64,000 bases of DNA from Cyclina sinensis (GCA_012932295.1 JAAONU010000016.1:13618111-13682110); one strand, 5' to 3'; positions 49,562 to 61,720 are shown, numbered from the stretch's first letter. The notes: generated by a model not told the origin, from the letters alone. A program made the numbers and translations.

Positions 49562-52500
49562 TTACTCTGGCAATTTTATACCAAGTCTAATATGGGGTAA
49601 AACCTTAGATTCATCGAATCGATGATGTTCTCTAACTGGGCGCATGCCCCTGCTAGCTCTGCCAGGTTCACTAACAACACCTCTCTTTCTTTTCATGAAC
49701 TTCCTCACTCCGCGATCAGGTTCATCAAAGAAGTGGTTTCTGGAGAGTACAATAGTGACATGTTTCTTTATTTCAAAATTAACTTATCGACATGAATATA
49801 TTTTAATATTGGATGCTCTTCATTTAAATAAACCAAAAAACTGACAGGAATGTGTTCATAGACATGTTAATTTATTCTATTCTTAATTTAAGTACTTAAT
49901 AATACGTTCAACAGAATCTGCACATCTTGGTTAGAGTACAAATTTTTGTTTACCGAGGTGTAATTCTTGACTCTTGACACATTTGAGGGGTCATGAAGTA
50001 TACAGGGGTAGTGTTGTCCTCCATCGGTTCTGTTGACAATTGATGGGCCTCGTATACTTTGGAAGAACAAGTGTGCATAGCAAAATTCCTGAATATCAAC
50101 ATAAAAACACAGTATTATTAAAGTCTTTTTTAAAAAAGTTTGTCTACAACCTGCAATTTGAACTCAATTCAAGCAACTTGTAAAAATAACAACAATCCAA
50201 TCAATCTTAATTCGATTATGTACTTTTAAATTAATCTAGCAAATGTAGCAATTATTACTTAACTGAGAACAAAATAAGTCTGTTCATCAATTTAAAAGTA
50301 CATGTATGATAACAGCTGCATAATAAATATCATCAGTAATTAGTACTCGTTACCTGTTAGGGTCCAGTCGAGCTTCAAGCAGTTCTGTTGCAGTACTTCG
50401 TGCTTTGGGAATATCGTCCGCGCCGATCACACCTGAACCTTGAGGATCCAAGTCCTGGAAGTCTCCGAAGAAGTTTTCGGCTTCAAGGCTTCCAAGAGCA
50501 CGTGGATTGTACACGCCTTTTTTAACATACGGGATAATTTGAATCCTTCGCTCTATATTTGTCAATATGCCTTCAATATAACATAGGGAGCACCTCTTAT
50601 ATGTGACCCGTATGGCGGAAATCGACCAAATTCTACAACATCAAGCAGGCAATCACACATTCGTAAGCGTCTGGCATTTCTTTCAATCACGCTGATTCCA
50701 TGTGCATCCTCGGGTGCTTACCATTCTCTTATGAGCTTACAGAACTCTGCTTCTTTCAGATCCCCATTCTCTCTCATTACCTTTTCTACTTCTGGTGAAA
50801 ATGTCTTCTGTGCGAACGCATTATTTTGAGTCCACTGCCATTATCCGCACTTTTCTCTGCCACCTTAACCCAGGCTTCTCGTTTAATTCCTCGTTCTACT
50901 ATACCTGAAGTACAGCATTTAACTTTAGCATTTACAAACAAGTGATGTACATCCAGCATTTGGAACAAATATGTGTATGTTTCTTATACATATTCAGGCT
51001 TTGAATATCAGCTGATTGGATTATCTGTACCCTCAATGATAGTTCGGTATTCAAATGGGGATGACCCTTGCCATTCTCGTAACTTCTTTGGAAAAAGATA
51101 TTCTGCATAAATGCACGACAACACCTTTTGATTGAACATGCTGAGGACTTTCATGCATGCAGTATGTAGAGAAAGAATTCTTTTTTTTCTTTCCGTTTGG
51201 TACCAGTTTCACCTATCCTCATTTGTCCTTGTACGAGTTTGAAGAAAAACGCTACCAGTTTTTCTTTCTTTCCAAGACACTGCATAAGTTATCTTTGCTG
51301 TTTCTAACTTTTTAGTCACGGATTAAATACACTCTAGGATTTCGCTTTTAGTGAAATGTTCATTTATCTTGTCCTCTGTTACTAACAAGTCATTAAATAT
51401 CTCGACATTAAACCCATGCCATTTCCGTTCTTTCACTTTAGAAGCAGTAAGTATGCCATTCAGCATGCAAATCTTGTCAGTATTAATTATGGTCAACATA
51501 GAACAAAAACCAGAGCTTTCATTGCCTTCTTCAGTATCATTACTTTCTACATCAATTTCAGTCAACTCACTGTCATTTCTAAAATGGCCAATACCTTCAA
51601 GCACGCAATCACTCTGATTGGACGTTTGCTGAGAATATAGGGTGTCATAATCAAGTCCGTCAATTTCAGTTCCATTTTCTTCTGACTGAAAAAAATTCAT
51701 CCAAGTTCAAAGTTGCATGTACATTGGCATAAGGTGTTTCTTTTGCACTTGCTCTATTCATTGCAGTTACAATTTCGTCTTCAACCTCTACTGGAATTTC
51801 ATCATGAATATCATTTTCGAATTGGTTCATATTTCTGTCTAGTTCTTTTTGCTTTTGTCTTGTATTGCTTTGTATTGATGCAACAATTAGTTTACTTGTC
51901 CATTTCGAAGTGACAAACAAATGTCAGCATGTGTTTGCCGTGCTGCAGTTTATTTTTTTATACCATTATCTGCATTGATTTCAATGTCACAACTTTATCA
52001 GCCACTTCAGCCAACGTTTTAACTTTAACAATATTGGTTTCTTTCAGTATCTTTAGTATATTGCTTTGGATTGTTAATTTCGTGAGAGCATATACGTCTT
52101 TATGTAGTTATAGGATCGTGAGAGGGTTGTCATCTTTAGAGCGGACAACACGCTTTGCCCATTGACCGTCAAAGGATAGGACAGGCACATAATATTCAAC
52201 CTGAAAGCATTTCTGTAATACTTCGTCTAGCATATGCTTCAAAACTGATGAAGATAAACTGTATCCTTAAAAGGCATTATCAACAGGTATAGCATATTGA
52301 TATTCCCGACGATGAATTCTGTCTAAGTCAGATATCAGAAAAACAAGTACTTCACTTGCTTAATGCCTGCAGAGATTGTAGCTTTCAGGAACAGTGTCAC
52401 ACATTCCATTCACAGCTGTTTAAGTATTAGATACTTCGCAAACGTACTTAGAGGTGTCAGCATCACTAAGTTCTGATCTAACATGTTTTGTCCACTTTTA

Positions 52501-54703
52501 CTTGGATCGGAAGTAGTCTCCGGGTGGTCACATGTTTTTGAAGCTTTATTCGGTGGTATCTCGACAATAAATCTCACATTTTCTTTACTAAACTTTTTTC
52601 CCTTTAGTTTAGCAGTTCCAACGGGAAGCTTCTTCGGGTCCTTCGGACTATCTGCACCATATATAGCCTTGACACTTTCCAGGATATCATCTGATAAATG
52701 TTTATCAAATTTAACTTTAAAAACAGTTGTGCTTTTGTCTGTGTATGTCAGAAATTATAGACTTGACACATTTAGAACATACATCCCTAGGAAAACTTGA
52801 ATTGCGTAATACCATGGTAAGCCATAGTGTACTTTCGTAGTGTAAATTTTTCCTGGATATGGGCATTTTATTTCAACACCAGCACAGATTTCACCCGTCC
52901 CATCGACTTTGCGGACACTTCCGTCTGAACTATCATCAAAATCTGCTGGTTGTTGGTTATAGTTCCACATCCTTCTTCAATGTAAACTTTATCTGGATCA
53001 TACACATGTAATACTTTTGAAACAAGTGTGGAAAAAGCATTAATTTCATTTTCGGTACCATGTTTCAGACGTTTCTCAATTTCATCAGAAAGTTGCACCT
53101 CTTTTCGTTGTATGTTTCCGAAATCATAGTGTTCTTTGAGTTTTTTAATCCACTTAACCCAGCCGCATTATGACATGTACTGCCGGTCACCATAGCCAGA
53201 TTTCTAACCTCATGCCAGGCTTCTGATCTTTGCTTTAGCATCAATGCATTTACGCTGTCTTGAGTCGTTTGTGTTAGTTTCCTTGGTCCTCTGAGACAAA
53301 CATAATTTGACTGTTTTGAAAGGTCGCAAGAGTTTCCAGTTTGGTACAAATGGCCCTTACTATTATACGTCGCTATGAAATTTGCTAATGAGTTGATTGC
53401 TTGTAAAAGCCGATTGATGCAAACATTGATCTGGCAAACATGGGTCTTGATTGCACTCAATGCATAAGAATACTTAGTTCGAGGCGCTACATCTGAACAT
53501 GTTCTCAATTTTTCTAGAGATACTAGTTTCTTCTGCTTTTTCATTCGAAGTTCCTTTATGCGCTTACTAAGCAATGTCAAAATTTCTTTACCATAAAGTG
53601 ACTTTCCTTTGACAAATTCAGTGATTTAGCTGACTTCATGTACATCTTTCTGAATTTCATTTTCAAGCATTTGTCAATATTCCTTAATTTTCGTTAGGTC
53701 AGCATTAAGATCTTTAAGTCTTTCTATAAGATCTTTCTGTGGGTCCTTCATTACTCCACAAGTCCACATCAACGTACTTTTTGCTCTGCCGTCCTAAATT
53801 TATTTTCTTTCCATCTACGCAAAGCTCAAATGTTTTCATTTGTCAAATATCATCTTGTATAAGTTTTAACATATCTTCAAACACACCAGGGCGACTTTCC
53901 TTGATTTTATTGGTAAGGTATGATTCTTCAAGACAAGACATGGAAGGTACGGCAAAATTAATAATAGATTCTTCCGGTTTACACGTACTCGTCCTTGTCT
54001 GGCCCAGATTTTTCCAACCCGACATATCTCTAAGAAACTTGCCTTTCAACAGCTGAAGTCCTATACGCCAAAATCGCTTAATCTCGTCAGAGTAGCGCAT
54101 GTTTCGAGGACTGTCTAACGAAAACCATTCAATTAAATCTACAAATAACATAAAAGCTATGTTCGATAACGGTAATTTCCTCTCAGCCAGCAGTGTTGTA
54201 ACTTTTATATACATTTCAACTTGGTTTTCCGACTGCAGATAGTCTAGAACATAAGGAATTTTTTGTATTATTTCTTCAATGGTTGCATGGGTTGAGTCAT
54301 CAATTGTTTCTGTTGTAAATACACACAAGGATCTGTCTGTACTGCAGTTGATGTTTCCATTAGGCGTATCTTCAAATATTGTATTTAATTCTTCTTCACT
54401 GTTTTGGTCTAACACGAGTTGAATTGTCGCCAATTTTGCCATTTTCTTCAATGTTGAATGGTATTCAGGTTTAGATATTTTAATCGTTTTTGTCATCTTA
54501 TTTGGAACAATTTTTGAACTTTCAAATTGGTTTGGGATGATTTGAAAGTCTTTGGAATAGCTTGAAGTAAGTTCATTTCTGGATGAGTATTTACTTATTC
54601 TTATCTTTAATCTTTTGTCTTTGTGGTCGTTTACACAGTGATGAAATACTTCTTCGAAGTCTTGTGTAGCAAAATTGCAGTGTACACAGTTTAATTCCTC
54701 CAT
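49562..54703 (-). pseudogene. Long C2H2 + YqaJ-nuclease gene of an unclassified mobile element, decayed
   Basis: The start is ATG at 54703 (MEELNCVHC), preceded on the minus strand by TTTCAG, so a 5' UTR intron is likely. Residues 6-27 form a C2H2 finger (C6-x2-C9-x12-H22-x4-H27). A helical region and Lys-rich coiled stretch follow (to about 53500). Next is a YqaJ/lambda-exonuclease-type domain (53260-52755) with 'RSEAWHEVRNLAMVTGS', 'LKHGTENEINA', 'GVEIKCPYP' (the E-x-K pair) and 'YYAIQ'. Acidic linkers lie at 51920-51330, and a C-terminal part has 'NPRALGSLEAENFFGDFQ' (50350-50565). A GTAACG donor at 50353 and CAG acceptor near 50088 suggest an intron; tail exons run to a stop at 49562-49564 (basic 'KFMKRKRG'). 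At least eight frameshifts or stops break it. The nuclease domain is confident; family and mode of mobility are not. Confidence 0.65.
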
Positions 54704-54753
54704 AGTTTACCTGAAACATAATAAAATGAACTTAAATCCAAAAATTATATATC

Positions 54754-54867
54754 TAAATATGATACAAATTTGTTCTCATCACTTTTCTTAAGCTCGATAA
54801 ATGTGATACAAATTGACTCTGTAAAATTGCTAGATATGATACAGGATCCGTAATAAATATGATACAG
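54754..54867 (-). repeat. Four direct TARATRTGATACA motifs upstream of the YqaJ-type gene
   Basis: Copies start at 54754, 54798, 54831 and 54854 (TAAATATGATACA, TAAATGTGATACA, TAGATATGATACA, TAAATATGATACA), spaced 44, 33 and 23 bp, all in one direction. They lie 50-165 bp upstream of the start codon. Clustered short repeats at this place could be subterminal binding sites for the element's own protein or promoter elements. No function is shown by the sequence. Confidence 0.7.
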
Positions 54868-55289
54868 TCGTTACGCAACCCACGGCTTTAAAAATTAGAG
54901 CAATACGTGGAATATAATCAATCACACTGTCAGAATTCCTTTTCCAGGTTTGAGCATACTATTTTTTGTGCAATTTAACATCAAAGATTACTGCGATTGA
55001 AACTAATAATTCAAACAATTGGTGTAACACGCATAGCCTTGATCTGTGTCTCCACAATTCGCTGTTGATTTTTAAGGATTTAACGTATTAACTTGGAATA
55101 TAAGACTTAGGGTGTACCTTGGAAAGGGGAATTGCAATTCGTTACAGCAAAGAACAAAAGATTTACTTACATTTAGCTGGTATTTACAGACGAAAATAGT
55201 ATCTAAAAGCAGCAATGTACTCATACTGTGTACAAAATCAATATGCTTTGCTCACCAGCGGAAGTAGTAGATACAGTTGGATTCATGAC

Positions 55290-55770
55290 TGTGGATATGG
55301 CACACAGCTCTGACCTTGATTATAAAAATCATCTTGAGATTTACCCTGAGTTTTCTTAATTTAGGAAGGATTCATAACACTCTCATAGCTTTGGATTAAT
55401 TTTAGTATGACCTCCAATGTAGGGTTCAGGTTCTATATTTCGAGCTTTAGATATTTTCTGAAATCAATATTACTTATCCTTTCGGCAAACTGATGGCACA
55501 CTATTTCATCTAATACTACCCCTTGTTGTTCAGGGTAACCTTATCCTACAAGCTGACGTATGAATGCGTAAAATGCGTCTGCGTCAAGATTCTCATCAAG
55601 GTATCTGCGCAACGTGACACAACGTGAGGTAAAGTATCCTAAAAGAGCTGCGCCCTTTTTTTCATACAGTTCCTAAAACGTAACGCGGTTGTTTCAGGGA
55701 TCCAACTGTTAAACTCTGCAACATACTCAAATCTATTTAAGAAGTTAATCTAGCTTCCCTTTCCACTGAA
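55290..55770 (-). pseudogene. Retrotransposon gag-like fragment
   Basis: Minus-strand frames joined across frameshifts carry 'RFEYVAEFNSWIPETTALRF', a hydrophobic/aromatic pattern usual in gypsy gag capsids ('W...TALR'). After a shift comes 'LDADAFYAFIRQLVG', 'GYPEQQGVVLDEIVCHQFAE' and later 'TLEVILKLIQSYE', which resembles the capsid C-terminal helix ending. No CCHC knuckle was found. It is in the same orientation as the gypsy pol at 43993-45215 and on its 5' side, so both may be parts of one element. Recognition is by pattern only. Confidence 0.45.
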
Positions 55771-55989
55771 TAGCAGGGATTATATTTCTGTTAACCTAGA
55801 TCCATAAGGATCATAAAGGTTTGTCTGAATTGAGTTGACTGGACATTGCTATGCAAGCAATGGGCAGTTAACAAATTACCGGAGTCAAGTATCGACCTTG
55901 ACTGGGGGAAGACAAAAATACTGCATGTAATTGCTATATTAGAATCAGTCATATTTGTAATTTTACTATAAACATTCCTCAGATTACTT

Positions 55990-56340
55990 ATCATAACTGA
56001 GAAGAAAGGACCTATAAAATTATACTAATGTCCAACCGGGATTTCCAACCGCAATAAAAAATGAATATATATATCACCTCAAATGTTAATACATTGGTTG
56101 CAAACCTCTTTCCAAATATGCATATTTTTTTTAATGAAAATATAACAAACCATTGTATAAAGGATGTAAAATAAAATAACTTAATTTATACTAAAATAGG
56201 AATGTTTGGTACTACAAAATAAGACAAGTTATTACTTCACTTTCTGCAAAGTTTGTCAACCACAAATACAAAATGCTAAAGGTTTGACAATATAAAGTAC
56301 TAATTGTTACGAGTAAAGAAAAGAGGTAATCACAACACAG
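55990..56340 (-). repeat. Right member of the direct repeat pair; candidate 5' LTR
   Basis: It is the partner of 42421-42840 in the same orientation. It lies immediately 5' (in minus-strand sense) of the gag-like fragment, where a 5' LTR should be, with a gap of about 220 bp. It has diverged from its partner by many substitutions and indels, so the element would be old. A primer-binding site was not recognised. Confidence 0.4.
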
Positions 56341-57399
56341 TTTTAACAATCTTGCTGTACTTTCATTTAATAAGACAAAATTTTAGTTCAGCAATAAAAT
56401 TTTTAACAATACAACAATAATGACAATGACTTACAATGTGATATTTGTTAAAATAAAATAACCTATTGTCACTATCTGTATTAACAGAATCATTTTAAAT
56501 TGAAATATTATTTCAGCTGTGAATATATTATAAAGGTGTTGATAATGCCAATGAATGTTAATCGAGTCAGTTAATCTGCGGCAAGTTTTAAACACTATCA
56601 TATATACATGTTCACTCAAAGCCACAAATTTAACCACTACGAACTATTTCTCAAATGTCTTCCTTTTTATGCGCACAAAGAATGTTTAGATAATTCTAAA
56701 GAATTCTCGTTTTAGAATTTACAGGTCAATTCTGTTAGGTACACCTACACTACGTACAGCAGTTTAATTATAGTATGGGAATACCCATGTTAGAATGAGA
56801 GAAGAGGTAACATAAACTTCTTATAGAATTACAATTTGATTTTGGTCTTTGGACTATACAATAAATAGAAAAGTACTTCATTTCAAGCAAAAATGCTTAT
56901 CTTTAGAATCAACTATAAATTATTATCTCCCCTTTTTAGAAGAATATAGCTATTACATCCCTTTGAACAGAACAAACTGCATTAAAATTAAGATTCATGT
57001 AAGAAAGGATATGCTTCAGAAACAACTATAGAAAATTTAATATTTTTTCATATCCCAAACATAAAATTTGATCAAGATTTCGAAACCTTCTAAAGTAAAT
57101 AATACAGATAAGTTCAAAATTCGGTGTTTTATTATTCTGTCAATTTAGAAAAAATGATCTTGCTAGTTGACAGCCTTGTTTAAAATTTATTTATTTCATT
57201 GGAAAATAATTGCGGCTGGTATGGCAAGAATTCGAATAGCGTTTTGGGTGGCCTTTTCTGTGATACATTGCACATTTCTGTTTCGACCTTTCATGTCCGT
57301 GTCCGTGAGATGGAAGCTCGTCCTTGATAACCACTCCTGGATTTAGTAGTAATAATAATTATCAAGATTTCCAATTTGTTGTCATAAAAGTGGGAATGT
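56341..57399. other. Unannotated AT-rich stretch
   Basis: Nothing recognisable; two frames of 60-68 codons have no motif. Confidence 0.5.
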
Positions 57400-57600
57400 G
57401 TTATGGTTCAGTGCAGACTGGGTTATAATTAATTGTTGAATACAAACGCTGACAGCTGAGATAAGAAATCAATTATTCTGACAGTGGCCTAGAGCGTTGA
57501 TTTGAATGCCTGAGGACCTGAACTCGTATCCCCCTCTGGGTAGTATTTTCCAACATTCATTGCGTCTTTCTGTTATAAACTTACATGCCCGTAAGAAAAC
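57400..57600 (+). mobile_element. tRNA-derived SINE
   Basis: It is the same family as 7700-7900: leader 'ATGGTTCAGTGCAGACTGGG', A-box-like 'GTGGCCTAGAGCGTTG' (about 57484), B-box-like 'GAACTCGTATCC' (about 57520), 'CCCTCTGGGTAG' and 'TTGCGTCTTTCTGTTA'. The two copies differ by many substitutions, so both are old. Confidence 0.7.
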
Positions 57601-57909
57601 AGCAATACTAATCTAAACGAGGAGGGGAATATAGAACTGTTGACACATCCCACAGCTAAGGGACTTTTTCTCTGCAATACTTGTTTTTCCGTAGCCTGAC
57701 TGTTACTCATCTTTCATAAACTTCTTATATTTCTGTATCGTATTTTAATATACTAACTCGCTGTTAAAGATTTTGATCTGAATTTAAGAAATTGAATTCC
57801 TAAATTTCCTTCACAGAAAATCGTGTCTTTATTCGGTGTTCTATTATTCTATCAAAAGATATCTAAAGATAGGCCGGAGTGTTTCATTGCCTTTAATTTA
57901 TTTAATATA

Positions 57910-59495
57910 TACTACTCAAAATTTGATAGGGATCACTTATAAGAATGTGTATATTTACTACATATGGTTGAAAGGTTACATTTTTTGTTGTGATTCTGAA
58001 AATATGTTCATATGACATCAGTTTGGTACCAAAAATGAGTAAGTCTGTAAACCGTTGAAGCGTGACAGAGGCTGAGCCGTGGGAGGGGCACGAATTTGGG
58101 ATAACACAGACAGGAGATGAAATTGAACTTTTTTGGAAAAATAAAGTCTATGGCCTGAATTTTGCTTTTAATATCGCGTGTGGTGTCTGTTTGCTTGGAT
58201 TACTGCTCTGCACCGCCTTCTCATGCTGCTAATGAGTCTCCGGATCCTTTGTTATGGGAGTCGAACCCACTCGTCAAGAAGGGCCTGCTGTAGCCCCGGG
58301 ACCGTGGTTGGCTGGACTGGGCGAGCAGATATTGCACAGATATTGCAGTCTGCAGCATGTCCTAGGCCTGCTCTATTGGATTGAGGTCTGGAGACCTAGC
58401 TGGCCAGTCCATTCTCTCTATGGCTGCTGCCTCCAGGTACTCGTCGGTGACCCTTGACCTGTGAGGCCGGGCGTTGTCGTCCATTAAAATGAACTTAGGG
58501 CCTATAGCACCAGCGTACCGACGAACGTACACATCTAAGATCTCATTGATGTATCGTACAGCCGTCAATGTGCCGATTTGAACAATGTGCAGATCCGTTC
58601 TTCCCTGCATGCTAATGCCCGCCCACACCATGACTGAGCCCCCGCCATGACTGTCATGGGTAGCAACCAATACGGGTGCCAAACGCTCATTGGCGGATCT
58701 CCATACCCGCACTTGCCTATCAGTGAAGTCCACACAAAATCTAGACTCGTCAGTGAACAGCACTGGGTCCAGTCATGCAGCGTCCACCTGGCGTGATCGC
58801 GGGCCCATTGAAGACGTGCTTTGATGTGGTTTCGCGTCAATGGGATTCGGATTGCTGGCCTTCTATTCCTCATGCCAGCTTATGAAGACGGTTCCTGATG
58901 GTTTGAGTGGAAAGTCTTACACCAGTGGCATTCTCGAAGTCATTTTGGAGTGCAGTAGCGGTAACAAAGCGCTGACGTCGCGCATGAACGACAATAAACC
59001 GGTCCTCACGCTGAATTAAGAACTTCTGACGCCCTCCGCCATGCCTATGCGTGACATGCCCGTAAGTTTGAAACCGTCGCCACATCCTGGCAACGGTGCT
59101 CTGGGGCACCACAAGGACACCAGCCACGTGCCGTTGGGAACGCCTAGACTCAAGCATCCCTACCCCTATTCATCTCCTCATCGTCAATACGCCGTCTTTG
59201 CCGTTGATTTGTCATGACCAGTGCTAGGTTCGATATGAACGTTACCATGCACAAACGAAGTCTGAATGAAACGGATGTGTACATGAAGGTACATGCCCGC
59301 GGTGCACCACTTTTCCAGGGGTATCGCTTTCCCGTGCATCTCGAGCCATATACAGGTAAACAATCAAAATCTGCTGGACAGGTCGGCTTTGCATATGAAT
59401 AAACTACATGTATGAGAAAAAATAATTACCTTGAGGTTATCATTAAAAAGGTATTTAAGAAATAAAAAGTGATCCCTATCAAATTTTGAGTAGTA
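57910..59495 (-). mobile_element. Tc1/mariner-like transposon with 29-bp TIRs and TA target duplication
   Basis: TACTACTCAAAATTTGATAG starts the left TIR (57910-57938), and the right TIR (59467-59495) is its perfect inverted complement over 29 bp. TA at 57908-57909 and 59496-59497 is the target duplication. The length of 1586 bp is normal for the superfamily. It encodes a broken DD34E transposase on the minus strand. A truncated relative is at 32391-32677. Flanks match the uninterrupted repeat at 33560-34460. Intact ends mean it could still respond to transposase supplied elsewhere. Confidence 0.95.
58168..59215 (-). pseudogene. Tc1-like DD34E transposase, broken
   Basis: It would cut and paste the surrounding element. 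The likely start is ATG at 59215 ('MTNQRQRRRIDD'); the stop is at 58168-58170. Motifs in order: helix-turn-helix start 'LESRRSQRHVAGVL', a basic GRPR-like 'HGGGRQKF', second HTH 'STQTIRNRLHKL', then 'LFTDESRFCVDF' (first catalytic Asp), 'ILMDDNARPH' (second Asp) and 'WPARSPDLNPIE', with exactly 34 residues between the second Asp and the Glu. The C-terminus 'LISSMRRRCRAVIQ' is typical. Frameshifts lie near 59160, 58872, 58765 and 58362, and an in-frame stop lies near 58240. All three catalytic residues survive. About 349 codons in all, the usual size. Confidence 0.93.
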
Positions 59496-59925
59496 TATAA
59501 TGAAAAACTTTCAGATAGCTTGAGATAAGTTTTATTATCTGAACAGAGCTTTTCTAGCTTTTTATCACCTACTTTTTAAGCTAGGTTTTTATAGAAACAG
59601 ATAATTTTCAGTTTCAAAATTTTTCTAGTGGTTTATTATAAGAAGAACCGTACTGTTACACCTAATGATGTACGCGTCAGCAACCATCCCGTAGACTTAG
59701 GCAACATTAATACTAAATGAGATAATATTCTGTACTTTCATGTTGTTCCATGTGGATACTGCCAAGATGCGTGATTTATTGACAAATGTAATTGCAAGCT
59801 AGTGGCGTAAACAGATGATTTGAGTCTTTATCAAACAAATAAAAAAATGTAATTATCTGAAAGCAGTTATACAGCAATATAATCAGAGGAAGTACGCTAG
59901 TATTTTTAATGTTAGCCTAATTGAT
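59496..59925 (+). repeat. Dispersed repeat C, copy 2 (right of the Tc1 insertion)
   Basis: Starting TATAATGAAAAACTTTC, it matches 33583-34460 through 'CTGTTACACCTAATG', 'ATGTGGATACTGCC', 'GTGATTTATTGACAAATGTA' and 'CAGAGGAAGTACGCTAGTAT'. The part left of the transposon (about 57865-57907) continues the match. Confidence 0.65.
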
Positions 59926-60549
59926 TTGGCGTTGACGGTTTGACCCGTTTTATAGACATTTTTATTATTATTGTCAACCTTTACGCCAGTGGTTTTAATC
60001 GATTTTTTCTGTTAAAATATTAATCTTTGATTTCCACCAAATATTAAAAAAAAAACATATATTTGATTACTACTCAAGTAAAAAAATCATTAGATCCTGT
60101 CGCCCTGAGGTGTATTTGCGATTTTGTTTCACATTTACACTCAAAATCTTTTTCGGCAGCGAAATGTCGCATGACGTCACCGTTAAATAATCATACCGTG
60201 AAAACTGGCAGAATAATGACTGTGTCTAAACGATTTGGATTGAGTTCTTTATATAAAACGGAATTTCTTTTTTCTAATGAACAGATTTGTAAATATGTGT
60301 GTATTATTTATTGCTTATTTTTAATGAGTTCACGGATTTCTATATATTTAAGTCGAGTTAATTAAAAATGTCCGACAAGACGACAGACGACGTCGTCCAC
60401 AACTGACTTTAAGCAATATCTCTGACTATACCACTGAATCAATTGCAATTAAACTTTACAGAACTAATGCTTGTATTGTCCTCTTTCAAACTTATATAAA
60501 AATAGAATTCAATGCAGAAATATGATTGCCATGGCAACTGAAAGGAAAA
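59926..60549. other. Unannotated AT-rich stretch
   Basis: A 100-codon frame at 60063-60365 has no recognisable motif. A GACGACAGACGACGTCGTC dyad occurs at about 60378-60396. Confidence 0.45.
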
Positions 60550-61720
60550 CCTTTTAAAATTTTCTTGTCTGAAACCACAAGGCCTGGAGCTTAGATATTT
60601 GGATGATAACATCATCTAGTGGACATATATCAAAGTAAAATAAATCATAGCTCTTGGCTCAAATTTGGCCCCATTTTAGAGGTCACTTGATTTGACATAG
60701 ACTTATATAAGAAAAGTTTAAAAATCTTCTACTTGATGTTTGGTGTGTGTGATTGCATAGTGGACCGGACCTCTACCAAGTTTATACAAATTATGGCACC
60801 TGGATCAAAATTTGCCCCGCTGCAGGGATCACTTGATCTAACATAGACTTATATAAGTAAATGTTTTTCAAAAAATCTTATTGTCTGAAACCACAAGGCC
60901 TAGAGCTTAGAGGTTTGGCTGGCAACATTATCTAGCAGACTTTTATCAAAGCTATATAAATCATGGCTCTTGGGTCAAATTTGGCCCTAACCCAGGTGTC
61001 ATTTGATTTTACATAGACTTATCTAGGAAAAACTTTAAAAACTGTTCTTGTCAGAAAAACTATAATGCTAAGATTTAAAATGTTTTGTGTGAAAGATTGT
61101 CTAATGGACATCTACAAAGTTTATTCAAATCGTGGCCCCTGGATCAAAATTGGTCCCACCGCAGGAGTCACTTGATATTACATACAGTTATATTTGCTTT
61201 TTTTAATCTTCTTGTCTGAAACCACAATGCCTAGAGCTTACATATTTTGTCGAAAGCATCATCTTGTAGACCACTATCAAAGTTATATAAATCATGGCTC
61301 TGGGGTCAAATTTGGCCCCACCCTATCACTTGATTTTACAAAGACGGATACAGGAAAAACTTTAAAAAATGTATGATTGTCCAGTGGACGTCTACCTAGT
61401 TTATACAAATCATGAGCTTACATATTTGTCGAAAGCATCATCTAGGAGACCTCTTCGAAAAATATATAAAAATCATGGCTCTGTGGTCACAGTAGGGGTC
61501 ACTTGATTATACATGTAAACTGAAAATATTGTCTTGGCTTAGAGTTAAGATGGTTGGTGTGTATTTTTGTCTAGTGGACTCTACCAAGATAATATAAATC
61601 ATGGCCCCTGGATCAAAATTGGCTCCGTCCCAATGATAAATTGGTTGTATATAGAGTAATATATGAAAAATGGTCTAAAAAATTAATTGTCAGAAAGTAA
61701 AAGGCCTTGAGCTAAGAAAT
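60550..61720 (+). repeat. Tandem array of ~160-bp bivalve repeat units (about seven)
   Basis: Units begin near 'CTTGTCTGAAACCACAAGGC' and continue with 'CTAGAGCTTAGATATTTGG', 'CTAGTGGAC', 'ACCAAGTTTATACAAAT', 'CATGGCTCTTGGGTCAAATT', 'TGGCCCCA' and 'GGTCACTTGATTTTACATAG'. Clear starts lie at about 60566, 60882, 61045, 61212 and 61685, giving a period near 158-165 bp; the unit near 61370 is truncated. This block recurs, diverged, at 28230-28720 and within repeat family B. Confidence 0.8.

Noticed and set aside
51351..52165. Plus-strand ORFs inside the YqaJ-type gene, and those at 52483-52800 and 53739-54056
   Set aside because: They are antisense to the pseudogene, whose minus-strand frames carry the recognisable motifs.
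58178..58457. Plus-strand ORFs in the Tc1 element
   Set aside because: They are antisense shadows of the minus-strand transposase C-terminus.
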